Source: Campylobacteraceae bacterium (GTDB lineage Bacteria; Campylobacterota; Campylobacteria; Campylobacterales; Sulfurospirillaceae). From it: 6,832 nucleotides of DNA. The DNA lies in assembly GCA_027011025.1 (NCBI GenBank), contig JALVAU010000336.1, positions 1 through 6,832 of the forward strand. The letters run 5' to 3'. The notes beneath the pieces were generated by a model. The model ran no database searches and was not told where the DNA came from. It saw nothing but the letters and a program-made list of their open reading frames with translations. Both the position numbers and the translations under genes were made by a program. Positions 6,614-6,832 of this stretch are shown one piece after another (the stretch's first letter is position 1; the number at the start of each line of letters is the position of its first letter).

Positions 6614-6650
6614 CTTTAGTCCTATTGACTAAAGTTTATTTAGTCAATAG
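6614..6650. repeat. Nested inverted repeats with three TTTAGTC units
   Basis: A perfect 12-bp inverted repeat, CTATTGACTAAA (6622-6633) and TTTAGTCAATAG (6639-6650), has a 5-bp spacer. A third unit, TTTAGTC (6615-6621), can pair instead with GACTAAA (6627-6633), giving an 8-bp stem (6614-6621 with 6627-6634) and again a 5-bp loop. Units begin at 6615, 6627 and 6639, exactly 12 bp apart in alternating orientation. The stop codon of the HypF-like gene lies in the right arm. No T tract follows on either strand, so it is a poor classical terminator; a protein-binding site upstream of the hrcA promoter is equally possible. Confidence 0.75.
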
Positions 6651-6832
6651 ATAATTCATGATTAAAGTATATATTATGATTTGCTAAAAGATTTTTTGCT
6701 ACTAGCTCAGATATAAGTTTATACTCAAACAATGAACCTCCTAGTGCTATTTTTTGAGAACCTAAGGTCTCTTTATGCGCATCTGCCATATCTGAAATAA
6801 AATATGCAAAACTCTCTATGATACCATAGCTA
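6640..6832 (-). CDS. C-terminal fragment, probably HypF / Kae1-like carbamoyltransferase (5' end outside window)
   Basis: An open minus-strand frame runs from the right edge to a TAA stop and encodes 63 residues beginning SYGIIESFAYFISDMADAHK. The segment KIALGGSLFEYKLISELVAKNLL followed by NIYFNHELSID resembles the end of the Kae1-like domain of HypF, where a strand and glycine pair (usually SGGVFQN) precede a helix and another strand. HypF makes the carbamoyl group for the cyanide ligands of NiFe hydrogenases. The usual continuation after this strand, a DGG motif and further helix, is absent because the stop comes first. It may therefore be a shortened or divergent paralogue. With so few residues the family call is tentative; the frame itself is convincing, with dense coding and a stop just before the heat-shock control region. 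Confidence 0.5.
   Translation of the reverse strand, partial: SYGIIESFAYFISDMADAHKETLGSQKIALGGSLFEYKLISELVAKNLLANHNIYFNHELSID

Overview
The window is AT-rich and looks like the chromosome of a member of the Campylobacterota (Epsilonproteobacteria), most like an environmental Sulfurimonas-type lineage. Three things suggest this: a compact hrcA-grpE-dnaK operon with a short (264-residue) HrcA, a RpoN promoter of the GGAA...TTGCTT type in front of a hook-basal-body gene, and the general protein sequence character. The genus is an inference from pattern, not a database match.

Layout, left to right: the C-terminal 80 residues of diacylglycerol kinase (dgkA, plus strand, cut by the window start). 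All other genes are on the minus strand, so they are transcribed from right to left. flgH (flagellar L-ring lipoprotein) meets dgkA tail to tail with 8 bp between them and has its own sigma-54 promoter. Next come an unrecognised 96-residue protein and dsbD (thiol:disulfide interchange), overlapping by ATGA. A 112-bp gap follows, holding a 13-bp AT palindrome over the dsbD ribosome binding site and the terminator hairpin of the heat-shock operon. Then dnaK, grpE and hrcA, and a 119-bp control region. The right edge holds the last 63 codons of a gene resembling the Kae1-like end of HypF.

The best-resolved part is the control region before hrcA. It has a sigma-70 promoter with consensus hexamers (TTGACA, 18-bp spacer, TATAAT), a degenerate CIRCE operator (HrcA) over the expected start site, and a candidate HAIR operator (HspR) over the -35 box and spacer. 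This predicts dual HrcA/HspR repression, as established in Helicobacter pylori and Campylobacter jejuni. HrcA would shut off its own operon, and GrpE (nucleotide exchange factor) and DnaK (Hsp70) would act together in protein folding. DsbD would feed cytoplasmic reducing power to periplasmic thiol proteins. FlgH is part of the flagellar rotor bushing.

I found no mobile element, CRISPR array, RNA gene or clear new multi-gene system. The less-explained items are the 96-residue partner of dsbD, the palindrome at the dsbD start, and a triple TTTAGTC repeat between the HypF-like gene and the hrcA promoter.
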